DNA from: an uncultured Lachnospiraceae bacterium
GTDB lineage: Bacteria; Bacillota; Clostridia; Lachnospirales; Lachnospiraceae
Length of the DNA stretch: 40,951 nt
Direction of reading: 5' to 3'
Assembly (NCBI GenBank): GCA_951801955.1
Contig: CATOOV010000026.1
Span: forward strand, 1-40,951
This document shows positions 11,401 through 18,167 of this stretch, in pieces (within the stretch, counting starts at the first letter, position 1; every line of letters starts with the position of its first letter). The position numbers were made by a program, and so were the translations under genes. The notes beneath the pieces were generated by a model. That model had not been told where the DNA came from and searched no databases. It worked only from the letters and a program-made list of their open reading frames with translations.

Positions 11401-13215
11401 AACAATCAGTATTATATGATCAACGCGGAACAGTCACGCTATGCAGTAGCAGATTCCCTGAAAGGTCCATGGACGGTATATCGTCTGTTCTTATGGGATG
11501 GTAACAACCGCCTGTTATGGGATGGTCAAAATTACCAATCATGGGATGGTGAGAATTTCCAAATATGGAATAATGACGGCTCTCTCCCAAGTCCTTATAA
11601 AAACCAGAGCAGCTATGTAATTCCTGTCCCTGTAGAAAATGGGTATGTCTATATCCATATGGGAGACACCTGGCTGCCCGATACTCCTGGAGATTCTGCG
11701 AGTTTGCAAAGAGCCAAAGATTCGAAACATATCTGGCTCCCAATAGAGTTTTTGGAAGATGGCTCCCTTGTGCTACGGAACTGTAAAAATTGGAAATTAT
11801 CTGATATTACCCAAGTAGAGCCAGAGAAACCCGTTGACCCAGACAAACCTGTTGACCCGGATAAACCCACCGACCCGGACAAACCTGTCGACCCGGATAA
11901 ACCTGTCGATCCTGACAAACCTGTCGATCCTGACAAACCTGTCGATCCTGACAAACCTGTCGACCCGGATAAACCTGTCGATCCTGACAAACCTGTCGAT
12001 CCTGACAAACCTGTCGACCCGGATAAACCTGTCGATCCTGACAAACCTGTCGACCCGGATAAACCTGTCGATCCTGACAAACCCGTCGACCCGGACAAAC
12101 CCGCCGACCCGGACAAACCTGTCGACCCGGACCCGGATAAACCTATTGACCCTGAAGTTATAAAAGTCAGTAAAATAACATTGTCTGGAACAATTAAAAA
12201 ACTTGCAAAGGGCAAAACAATGAACCTGCAGTCTACCATTCTGCCAGCGAATGCAACAAATAAAACCATTACTTGGACTTCCTCAGATCCAAAAATTGCA
12301 GAGGTAAATTCCAAAGGCATGGTAACTGGAAAGGGCGCCGGAACAGTTACCATCACGGCAAAAGCTACCGACGGTTCTAAGGTTGCAGACTCCTACCAGA
12401 TTACAATTGTAAAAGATTTGGTAACAAAAATCACTTTAACCAGTGACAGCAAGGGCGTTGTTGCAGGAAAAAAAGCAAACGTAAAAGCAGTCATAAAAAC
12501 CACCGGCAGCACAGCAAACAAAACCTTGGTCTGGAGCTCCTCCAATAACAATTACGCAACCGTAAACTCCAAAGGCGTTGTGACAACCAAAAAAGCTGGA
12601 GCCGGCAAAACGGTTACCGTTCAGGCAAAAGCTACCGACGGCTCTGGCGTTGTGGGTTCTTGCAAAATAAAGATTGTAAAACATAAGGTAACAAAAATTA
12701 CTTTAACCGGCAATACAAAAGGTATCGCTGCTGGAAAAAATATTGCGATAAAGACAGCGATAAAAACAAACGGCAGCACAGCGAATATTACATTAAATTG
12801 GAGCACCTCCAATAAAAATTATGCAACCGTAAATTCCAAAGGAGTAGTCACCACTAAGAAAGCCGGTGCTGGCAAAACCGTTACCATAACGGCAAAAGCA
12901 ACAGACGGCAGCGGTATTACGGCAAAAACTAAAGTCAAGATTGTAAAATCTGCTGTCAAAAAAGTCACATTAAAATGCAAAACCAAAACGGTGAAAGCTG
13001 GCAAGAAGACCACTATAAAAGCAACTGTGCTCACCACTGGGAAGAATGCCAACAAAACTCTGAATTGGAGTACTTCCAACAAGAAATATGCAATGGTGAA
13101 CTCCAAAGGGGTTGTAACAGCCAAGAAAGCTGGAAAGGGCAAATCCGTTACGATTACTGCCACTGCAACCGATGGAAGCAAAAAGAAAGGTTCCATTAAG
13201 CTTAAAATTAAATAA
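8461..13215 (+). CDS. secreted multidomain GH43-like protein with three tandem propellers, DPDKPV linker and four BIG2 domains
   Basis: A 1584-residue exported protein. Residues 1-32 are a signal peptide (positive start, hydrophobic core, PPLSAAP). Three homologous five-bladed-propeller units follow at about 59-383, 398-722 and 740-1115. Each begins YDxIxGxS, carries FGGQVQKVT, WYWFGED, LHxYSSxDLYNW, RPKMLFDGE, DDDGKAY and WLPIEFL, and resembles exo-beta-1,3-galactanase-type GH43 enzymes. Where I remember that group having R-E-A-P, all three units have S-D-V/I-G (Asp at 274, 613, 973), so activity is uncertain and glycan binding is possible. Residues about 1121-1232 are PVDPDK repeats, a cell-wall-spanning linker. 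Residues 1235-1584 are four BIG2 Ig-like domains. No LPxTG is present. GGAGG at 8447-8451 fits the start. The gene is monocistronic and ends at strong hairpins. Confidence 0.88.
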   Translation: MQKKRLRKTFLKVIAGIMSVSLFVPAPPLSAAPTDAAISSSGDDLSNASSGTLPNSTARYDSIKGLSDETLYDTNGNMVQSFGGQVQKVTVNGETKWYWFGEDMSQNTDGCPGLHMYSSTDLYNWDDEGFVLQTMASKEDFQNEYFQSLYGSLSETEQNEIFTYLDKTSCYFMRPKMLFDGENYVIWFGTMGGKAGIATSTNITGPYKFLTTCQLDTSSGDLNLFQDDDGKAYVIFRGSNGIYLSQLQNGDYTRVAEGTTKQLLNFDGSYSSSDVGAIFKQNNKYYLLNAGGKTYAVADTLDGTWTVNPLEMYNNGQTSEMNFKHQSSSVLPVQTENGTTYIHLGDSWDSMDPTSARFIWLPIEFLDNGAIVLKECSNWKLNASTEEEPDTPEQPGGKYDSISGLSGTTLTDTAGKNIQSFGGQVQKVTVDGETKWYWFGEDMSQNTGGYPGLHMYSSSDLYNWNDEGLILKTMGSKEDFNNNYFQSLYGSLSETEQDEVFSYLDKSTCYFTRPKMLFDGEKYVIWFGTMSGKAGIATSKNITGPYKFSTTCQLDTSSGDLNLFQDDDGKAYVIFRGSNGIYLSQLQNGDYTRVAEGTTKQLLNFDGSYSASDVGGIFKKDNKYYLLNAGGKTYAVADRLDGTWMTHPLMMWDGVQTSEMDFHYQSSSILPVQTENGTTYIHVGDSLDPMNPTSSKYIWLPIEFLDDGSIAITRCSNWKLDAIIPDTPEQPDPPEKPVDKYDYINGFSGNFTYDTNGEKVQAFGGQVQKVTENGKTKWYWFGEDKRHGCNPFEGLHLYSSEDLYNWDDEGIVLRSMTSMDDFETPYFKNLYGTLSDTEKTDLFSLLNRDKWSFMRPKMLFDGEKYVAWFYTQVEDANGITGKAGVATSNSIKGPFKFLKTYTLDPQGNWDINLYQDDDGKAYMIYTANNTFYIADLEEGDYTKVKNDQRHALTFTPGSSDLQTLGSNCYSSSDIGGIFKHNNQYYMINAEQSRYAVADSLKGPWTVYRLFLWDGNNRLLWDGQNYQSWDGENFQIWNNDGSLPSPYKNQSSYVIPVPVENGYVYIHMGDTWLPDTPGDSASLQRAKDSKHIWLPIEFLEDGSLVLRNCKNWKLSDITQVEPEKPVDPDKPVDPDKPTDPDKPVDPDKPVDPDKPVDPDKPVDPDKPVDPDKPVDPDKPVDPDKPVDPDKPVDPDKPVDPDKPVDPDKPVDPDKPADPDKPVDPDPDKPIDPEVIKVSKITLSGTIKKLAKGKTMNLQSTILPANATNKTITWTSSDPKIAEVNSKGMVTGKGAGTVTITAKATDGSKVADSYQITIVKDLVTKITLTSDSKGVVAGKKANVKAVIKTTGSTANKTLVWSSSNNNYATVNSKGVVTTKKAGAGKTVTVQAKATDGSGVVGSCKIKIVKHKVTKITLTGNTKGIAAGKNIAIKTAIKTNGSTANITLNWSTSNKNYATVNSKGVVTTKKAGAGKTVTITAKATDGSGITAKTKVKIVKSAVKKVTLKCKTKTVKAGKKTTIKATVLTTGKNANKTLNWSTSNKKYAMVNSKGVVTAKKAGKGKSVTITATATDGSKKKGSIKLKIK
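11821..12156 (+). repeat. 18-bp coding minisatellite (PVDPDK)n
   Basis: About 18 imperfect copies of an 18-bp unit encoding P-V-D-P-D-K, with variant units (T or A for V, and one 6-bp slip giving DPDPDK). Two codon variants (gtcgacccggataaacct and gtcgatcctgacaaacct) alternate in blocks, as expected from unequal crossing-over of multi-unit stretches. It encodes an acidic proline-rich stalk between the propellers and the BIG2 domains. Confidence 0.9.
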
Positions 13216-13344
13216 TTGGGAGAGATTTTAATTCTCCTATTTTTGTAAGCAATGAGCCAAGCAACCGCACGAATCACCCAATCAGTGTGCGCAGATATTT
13301 GGTAAATGCTGCGAGAAGCATAAACACCGCCGGCATTTTGACAA

Positions 13345-13377
13345 CTTGGGGATTTGCAGAATCTGCAAATCCCCAAG
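13345..13377. terminator. perfect 33-bp palindrome after the GH43-like gene
   Basis: Two 16-bp arms (CTTGGGGATTTGCAGA and its complement) around one base. It lies between converging genes. There is no clear T-run next to it, so it may be a processing hairpin or a repeat rather than a classical terminator. Confidence 0.6.
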
Positions 13378-13387
13378 CCTGCTATCC

Positions 13388-13436
13388 AAAATAGGGGTTG
13401 CACCTGCACATTTTTCTGCAGATGCAACCCCTATTT
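13388..13436. terminator. bidirectional rho-independent terminator
   Basis: AAATAGGGGTTGCA pairs with TGCAACCCCTATTT, with smaller inner pairings. The arms end in A-rich/T-rich flanks on both strands. It starts 2 bp from the acetyltransferase stop codon and serves the converging GH43-like gene too. Confidence 0.8.
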
Positions 13437-13438
13437 AA

Positions 13439-14050
13439 TCAATCATCTATTTTGATATCAAACTTTCTCTTCTTATAATAATATTCCTTATCTTCCTCTG
13501 TAATCTCACGAATAATTTTGCATGGGTTTCCAGCGGCAACCATATGGTCAGGGATATCCTTAGATACAACGCTTCCTGCGCCAATTACTACATCATCTCC
13601 AATTGTTACCCCTGGAAGAATCACTGTATTGCCGCCAATCCATACATTGTCTCCAATTGTAATGGGAATTCCATATTCATATCCTGTATTGCGTGTTTTT
13701 GCATGAATCGGATGACCTGCTGTAAAAATTGATACATTGGGGGCAATTTGAGCATTTTTTCCAATCGTAACTTTCCCCACATCAAGAATGGTAAGATTAT
13801 AATTTGCAAAAAAATTCTCACCTACTTCAATATTCCAACCATAATCACAATGAAAGGGCGGCTCAATCCAAAGGTTCTCTCCCGTTTTACCCAACAACTC
13901 TTTCAGAAGATTTGGTATCTGTCCCCGTTCTTTTGGTGGCAATAAATTAAACGTATAAATCTTCTCCTTACATGCTTCCCTCTCTTCTTCCAATCCATCT
14001 AGCCACGCTTTGTATGGCAGCCCCGCTAACATCCTTTCTTTCTGATTCAT
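13439..14050 (-). CDS. maltose/galactoside O-acetyltransferase-type enzyme (LacA/Maa family)
   Basis: Transfers acetyl from acetyl-CoA to a sugar hydroxyl in the cytoplasm. The 203-residue protein has the N-terminal Mac domain (MNQKERMLAGLPYKAW...), then left-handed beta-helix hexapeptide repeats (IGKNAQIAPNVSIF, PITIGDNVWIGGNTVILPGV, TIGDDVVIGAGSVV) and the conserved TAGHPIH, whose first His is the catalytic base in this family. The frame runs open to 14080, but ATG at 14050 is chosen because AGGAGG (14057-14062) is 6 nt away; an ATG at 14054-14056 abuts the site. The ribosome site and start lie immediately next to the right end of an IS200/IS605 remnant, so the native promoter has probably been displaced. 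Confidence 0.92.
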   Translation of the reverse strand: MNQKERMLAGLPYKAWLDGLEEEREACKEKIYTFNLLPPKERGQIPNLLKELLGKTGENLWIEPPFHCDYGWNIEVGENFFANYNLTILDVGKVTIGKNAQIAPNVSIFTAGHPIHAKTRNTGYEYGIPITIGDNVWIGGNTVILPGVTIGDDVVIGAGSVVSKDIPDHMVAAGNPCKIIREITEEDKEYYYKKRKFDIKIDD

Positions 14051-14067
14051 ATTCATCCTCCTAAAAT

Positions 14068-14243
14068 GTGAACTACCCATTGTCTAAAGCCAATGGGCTT
14101 CCTGCTTCATCAGTCTACACTCCGTTTCGGTCTGTGCTAAACCTGTGCCACTGGCACACAGCACCCTCGTATAGCCACAGGGCACTTACCTACTCTCTCC
14201 ACAGGCGTTTATTTGGGCACTCCCTGTCCTATATAAGTTTCTT
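14068..14243 (-). ncRNA. IS200/IS605 right end, probable omega-RNA scaffold remnant
   Basis: Directly 3' of the tnpB stop lies about 175 nt ending in a hairpin (CCCATTG, loop GCTTTAGA, CAATGGG) followed by GTAGTTCAC at 14068-14076, which looks like the terminal subterminal hairpin of clostridial IS605-type right ends. A second hairpin (TGTGCC/GGCACA) lies upstream. In this family the transcript over the tnpB 3' end and right end is the omega-RNA, and the bases after the end act as guide. Here the guide segment would be 14067 down to 14048: the Shine-Dalgarno and start codon of the acetyltransferase gene. Identification is by pattern; expression is unknown. Confidence 0.6.
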
Positions 14244-14341
14244 TTATGCTATCTGTCGTAATCCTTCCGCTAAAATATTCTTTGCCGCATTTATATCCCT
14301 GTCGTGATTTGTCCCGCAAACAGGACATCTGTGTGTCATCA
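14244..14341 (-). pseudogene. tnpB: 3' remnant of a TnpB (IS200/IS605) gene
   Basis: The minus strand encodes [19 protein letters not shown] followed by AEGLRQIA and a stop at 14244-14246. This is the TnpB C-terminus: the second half of the zinc ribbon and the last RuvC aspartate (HDRDINAA). Everything upstream, including the first CxxC and the other RuvC motifs, is missing; the next bases are the 3' end of the ABC transporter operon. The nuclease is therefore dead, but its right end survives. Confidence 0.85.
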
Positions 14342-14365
14342 TTAAAACCATTGACAAAATTAATG

Positions 14366-15163
14366 TTATTTCAACTCCATGATTCTGTCTGCAACACGCT
14401 GTGCCAATGCAAGATTATGGGTAACCACCAACATTCCAAGCCCCCGCCTTCTCGACTCCTCCAGCAATACCTGCCAAATCTGCGCCTGGGTGGCCACGTC
14501 CAGCATGGTACTGATCTCATCACAAATTAAAAATTCTGTCTTAGGTCCCAATACTCTTGCAATGCTAAACCTCTGTAGTTCTCCTCCAGAAAGCTCAATG
14601 GGCCATCTCTTAAGCCATTCTTTTTCAATCTGAAGTTTGCTCAAAAAAGAGTCTGTCGGGTTCCAGCTCTCCCTCAGAATTTTATCCATTTTCCATCTTG
14701 GATTTACAGACTGTTCTGGGTGCTGGGAAATCCACTGGACGGGACAGTAACCCTTTTCCGGTAAAGGCTGCCCCTTCCACAGCACTTCCCCCTTTGTAGG
14801 CTTCAAATACCCAGCCAAAATTTTGGACAATGTACTTTTTCCGCAGCCAGAATCTCCCAACAATGCTACCCGTTCCCCTTGCCCAATGGAAAAGCTCAAA
14901 TTCCTCAGAATCCATGGCGTATGTTGTTGATAGCGAAAACTAAGATCCTTTGCCTCCAACATGGGAAGTATTTTTTCTGCCTCTTTCCTTTTCGCTTTTA
15001 AGCCAGCCGTATTCTTTCCTTTGTGGTTCTGCCCTGAAATGTCTTTTTCTGCCTCTTTCCTTTTCGTCTTTAAACCAGCCGTATTCTTTCCTTTGGCGGT
15101 TTGCATTGAAATGCCTTTTTCTGATTTATTCACTTCCATTATAAAACGGGTGTTATTCGGCAT
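14366..15163 (-). CDS. nickel/peptide-type ABC transporter ATP-binding protein (DppF/NikE-like)
   Basis: Second ATPase of the importer. Walker [10 protein letters not shown], signature ELSGGELQR, Walker B FLICDEIS and the H-loop VVTHN are all present; the ABC domain starts near [13 protein letters not shown]. The N-terminus is unusual: about 65 lysine-rich residues include a perfect-period duplication of 24 residues (units with KGKNTAGLK and RKEAEK, DNA period 72 bp at about 15003-15146). The start at 15163 overlaps the stop of the upstream ATPase gene (15153) and has GGGGAGG about 12 nt away inside that gene, so translation is coupled. A later start at the ABC domain would drop the repeats and cannot be excluded. 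It is the last gene of the operon. Confidence 0.88.
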   Translation of the reverse strand: MPNNTRFIMEVNKSEKGISMQTAKGKNTAGLKTKRKEAEKDISGQNHKGKNTAGLKAKRKEAEKILPMLEAKDLSFRYQQHTPWILRNLSFSIGQGERVALLGDSGCGKSTLSKILAGYLKPTKGEVLWKGQPLPEKGYCPVQWISQHPEQSVNPRWKMDKILRESWNPTDSFLSKLQIEKEWLKRWPIELSGGELQRFSIARVLGPKTEFLICDEISTMLDVATQAQIWQVLLEESRRRGLGMLVVTHNLALAQRVADRIMELK

Positions 15164-16166
15164 GAATACATCGCACCTCCCCATCTGGAAAGATTTTTAG
15201 GGGAATCTCCCCCTCACATTCTATTGTTTTCTCAGGGCAGCACCCTGCAAAGACACAGTCATTTGGTAGTTTTCCTTCATAGGGTTTTAAACCTTTTATG
15301 GGACAGAACTCATTTTGGGGAAGTGCTTGTAGGAATGCCTGGCTAAATGGGTGGCGCAATCCTCCTTTCCCCAACTTGAAAGCCCTTACATCTGCTGTCT
15401 CCACCACGGTTCCGCCATACATCACTGCAATTCGGTCTGCCACCTCAAAGGCAAGGTCAATCTCATGGGTAATCAACAAAATCCCACAGCCTTCCTCTGC
15501 CAGTTTGCGAAAATCCTGCAGCATCTCCTCTTCCAGCTTGCGATTCAGTCCAGGAGTGGGTTCGTCTGCCACAATCAAACTAGCCTGATTCATCACACTT
15601 CCAGCAATCAGCACCCGGCGTGCCATCCCTCCCGATAACTGGTATGGATATAGTTTTGCCACAGATTCTTCCAATTGGTACCTCTCAAAAATTTCTCTTA
15701 GGCGTTTCTTTTGCTGTTTTCTCTCTTTCCTTTTGCAGACGCCTATCACCTGTTTTTCCACCCTCATCAATGGATCTAAGTATGTCACCGATTGGGGAAT
15801 AAATCCAATTTCCCTCCCTCGCAGCCTTTCCTGTGCCCTATGGTTCAACTCCTGCCCGCGAAAAAATATTTTTCCGGTCTGTACCGCGTTTCCAGGTAAA
15901 ATACCTAAAACGGCGTGTGCCAAAAGACTTTTCCCAGAACCGCTGGAACCTGCCACAACAAGGATTTCTCCAGAATTTACCCTTAGGGAAAGATTATGGA
16001 CCATTTCAAATTCCCGGCGATTCCTTTTTGAGTCATACATCCCAAAAGAAATTGTCATATTTTCCACTTCCAACAAAATTTCCTTTTGCTTATTTTTAAA
16101 TTCCTTCATGCCGCCCCCTAACTTTTTTATGTCATCGGAGAAAACTTCCACTTCTATTGATATCAT
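15153..16166 (-). CDS. nickel/peptide-type ABC transporter ATP-binding protein (DppD/NikD-like)
   Basis: First ATPase of the importer, cytoplasmic, hydrolysing ATP to drive uptake through the two permeases. The 337 residues show Walker A GSSGSGKS, signature QLSGGMARRV, Walker B SLIVADEPT, the H-loop LITHE, and the C-terminal oligopeptide-transporter extension with clustered cysteines (CVFAGCCPEKTIEC...VRCIHAE), a feature of Dpp/Opp ATPases. The first ATG (16164-16166) overlaps the permease stop in an ATGA arrangement. An alternative start 19 codons in (MKEFKNKQKE) has a GGGGG run before it. The operon order is binding protein, permease, permease, ATPase, ATPase. Confidence 0.92.
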   Translation of the reverse strand: MISIEVEVFSDDIKKLGGGMKEFKNKQKEILLEVENMTISFGMYDSKRNRREFEMVHNLSLRVNSGEILVVAGSSGSGKSLLAHAVLGILPGNAVQTGKIFFRGQELNHRAQERLRGREIGFIPQSVTYLDPLMRVEKQVIGVCKRKERKQQKKRLREIFERYQLEESVAKLYPYQLSGGMARRVLIAGSVMNQASLIVADEPTPGLNRKLEEEMLQDFRKLAEEGCGILLITHEIDLAFEVADRIAVMYGGTVVETADVRAFKLGKGGLRHPFSQAFLQALPQNEFCPIKGLKPYEGKLPNDCVFAGCCPEKTIECEGEIPLKIFPDGEVRCIHAE

Positions 16167-17029
16167 TCATTTCCAGTGGCGGGATTTAGCAGACGTTTCA
16201 GATTTTCCCCTACAACTTCAAACATTATCACTGCAAACAACAGCAACAAACCAGGGAATAATGCCATCCACCATTTTCCAGTGGCGAGGTAATTCATAGA
16301 TTCTGATAAAATTACTCCAATTGCAGGCGTCTCTGGTGAAAATCCAAAGCCCAAAAAAGTAATTGCCGCCTCGTGCATAATTGCATGGGGAAATAAAAGC
16401 ACTACGCCAATCAGATAAACGGGCAGAACATGCGGCAGTATGTGTTCTCTTGCCACCCACAATCTATCCTTTCCCATTTGATAGGAAGCCTGTACATACT
16501 GTGCAGAACAAACCTGCAGTACCTCCGCACGCACCAGCCTTGTCAATTCCGGCCAATGGGTCAGCGCCACTGCAAATGATACCCCTTTTGCCCCCCTGCC
16601 CATAAGAAAAGAAATTAAAATCAGCAAAATTAAATGCGGAATCCCCATGCAAAGGTCAGTGCACCAGTTTACCAAACGATCTATCCATCCGCCTTTTAAT
16701 GCTGCCGCAGCTCCAAATGCCAGAGCCATACAAGAGCTCACAACTGAAGCAAAAATTCCGATTACAAGGCTGTTGGATAATCCCTTGACACTGCGGAAAA
16801 ACATATCCCTCCCCATATAGTCCGTGCCAAAAATATGCATTTTCCCTGGAGGTGCAAACACTTCCCCAAAATTCACGCCATAGCTTTGGGGATTGATACA
16901 TAAACCAGCCAGAAGAACTGCAAATAAATAAGAAAGGGCAAGACCCGTATACAAAAGAGTCTTCCGTTTCCGATTCCAGAAATATTTTATTCTTTTCCCC
17001 GCCGCCTGCTTTCTGTGCGCACGGTCCAT
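16163..17029 (-). CDS. nickel/peptide-type ABC transporter permease (DppC/NikC-like)
   Basis: A 288-residue inner-membrane permease of the DppC class. It has an N-terminal membrane anchor (TGLALSYLFAVLLAGLC), the extracytoplasmic segment IFGTDYMGRDMFFR typical of this family, and the binding-protein-dependent transport domain with further helices. The EAA-like coupling loop lies around QMGKDRLWVAREHILPHVLP. The frame is open to 17194, but the preferred start is 17029, which has AAAGGAGG about 9 nt upstream. The extra upstream codons lie in an AT-rich inserted element (17061-17190). Together with the upstream permease it forms the channel. Confidence 0.92.
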   Translation of the reverse strand: MDRAHRKQAAGKRIKYFWNRKRKTLLYTGLALSYLFAVLLAGLCINPQSYGVNFGEVFAPPGKMHIFGTDYMGRDMFFRSVKGLSNSLVIGIFASVVSSCMALAFGAAAALKGGWIDRLVNWCTDLCMGIPHLILLILISFLMGRGAKGVSFAVALTHWPELTRLVRAEVLQVCSAQYVQASYQMGKDRLWVAREHILPHVLPVYLIGVVLLFPHAIMHEAAITFLGFGFSPETPAIGVILSESMNYLATGKWWMALFPGLLLLFAVIMFEVVGENLKRLLNPATGNE

Positions 17030-17060
17030 AAAGCTTTCCTCCTTTCCCTTGCATTTTAAA

Positions 17061-17190
17061 TAGGTAATTGCAAAATTCAATAATTTTAGAAATTTCATAT
17101 ACAATTCAAAAAATTTAAGGAGAAATACTTTATATAATTGTATAAATTGTATATAAAATTTTGATAATTTAGTAGTTTGGCAATTACCTA
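17061..17190. mobile_element. 130-bp MITE-like insertion with terminal inverted repeats and 10-bp target duplication
   Basis: TAGGTAATTGC at 17061-17071 is perfectly inverted as GCAATTACCTA at 17180-17190. Outside these ends GCATTTTAAA occurs at 17051-17060 and again at 17191-17200, exactly abutting both ends: a 10-bp direct repeat as left by transposition. The interior is very AT-rich with nested palindromes (ATATACAATT with AATTGTATAT). It separates the two permease genes; without it and one repeat their spacing would be about 32 bp. Confidence 0.8.
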
Positions 17191-17201
17191 GCATTTTAAA
17201 C

Positions 17202-18167
17202 TCATTTGGGAGATATTATCCTAGGATCCATAATGCCATAGAGAATATTTGCAACCAGGTTTCCAACAAATACAAAGCAGGCGCTAAAAATAGCAATCCC
17301 AAGCAGCAAGGGTACATCCCCTCCCATTCCTGCCGCTGTGACAGCGCTTCCAATCCCTGGATAAGAAAAAACGGATTCCGCAAGCGCAATTCCTCCAAAA
17401 AGTTCGCTAAAAGACGTAAATTGCACCGTAATCGCCGGCAGGGCAATATTTCGAAATCCATGGCGCCACAATATCTGCCAGGTATTTTCTCCCCTAGCCC
17501 TTGCATAAAGAATAAAATCACTGTTTGAAATTTCCAATAGTTTCTGTCTCGTATAGAGAGCCATCTTTCCGACCCCCAAAATACCCAGTGTAATACCTGG
17601 CAAAACCAGATGGTAGATCCGTTCCCAAAGAGTCACCTCAGAAGCCAATTTTCCCATTGGCGCCGCAAGTCCAATGGGAAACCACCCAAGTTTCACAGCA
17701 AATATACTGAGCATCAAAAGCCCCACCCAAAAAGTGGGGGAAGATTGAAAAACCAGACATAATGTTTTGATACATTGGTCAAAAAGCGTATCATGGTACA
17801 CTGCAGCAGCCACTCCTAAGAGAAATCCCAATATGCCGGAAAACGTCCAAGCAAACAGCATCAGCGCCAGAGAATATTGAAAACGTTCCTTAATCACCGT
17901 CGCCACAGGCTGTTGGTAGACGATGGATTCTCCAAGATCACCTCTTATGGTATTGCCTGCCCAAGTGAAAAGACGCTCCATCGGCGGGTCATCCAATCCC
18001 CAGTACTCTATGATCTGCTCCTTTGCCTCCTGGGAAATGGTAGAATTTGTTCCGATATATGCTGCCAAAGGATCTATCGGCGCCTTGATAACCATAAAAA
18101 ACGAAATCACACTGATGGCGAGCAGCAAAGAGGCGAAACGCAAAAAAATAAAGGCAAACTTTTTCAT
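17202..18167 (-). CDS. nickel/peptide-type ABC transporter permease (DppB/NikB-like)
   Basis: A 321-residue permease of the DppB class. It has one N-terminal helix (FIFLRFASLLLAISVISFF), the conserved IDPLAAYIG and GLDDPP segments, a periplasmic-side stretch with GDLGESIVYQQPV, then five helices. The coupling loop lies in ARGENTWQILWRHGFRNIALP. The ATG at 18165-18167 overlaps the binding-protein stop (ATGA), and AGGAGG lies just upstream in the end of that gene. The MITE-like element follows the stop codon within 12 bp. Confidence 0.93.
   Translation of the reverse strand: MKKFAFIFLRFASLLLAISVISFFMVIKAPIDPLAAYIGTNSTISQEAKEQIIEYWGLDDPPMERLFTWAGNTIRGDLGESIVYQQPVATVIKERFQYSLALMLFAWTFSGILGFLLGVAAAVYHDTLFDQCIKTLCLVFQSSPTFWVGLLMLSIFAVKLGWFPIGLAAPMGKLASEVTLWERIYHLVLPGITLGILGVGKMALYTRQKLLEISNSDFILYARARGENTWQILWRHGFRNIALPAITVQFTSFSELFGGIALAESVFSYPGIGSAVTAAGMGGDVPLLLGIAIFSACFVFVGNLVANILYGIMDPRIISPK

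Noticed and set aside
11821..12156. Possible CRISPR-like array
   Set aside because: Regular 18-bp period without spacers, in frame within a large secreted protein: a coding minisatellite.
11649..12356. Minus-strand frame rich in G-L-S-G-S-T repeats
   Set aside because: It is the reverse reading of the PVDPDK minisatellite; repetition comes from the DNA repeat, not from a collagen-like protein.
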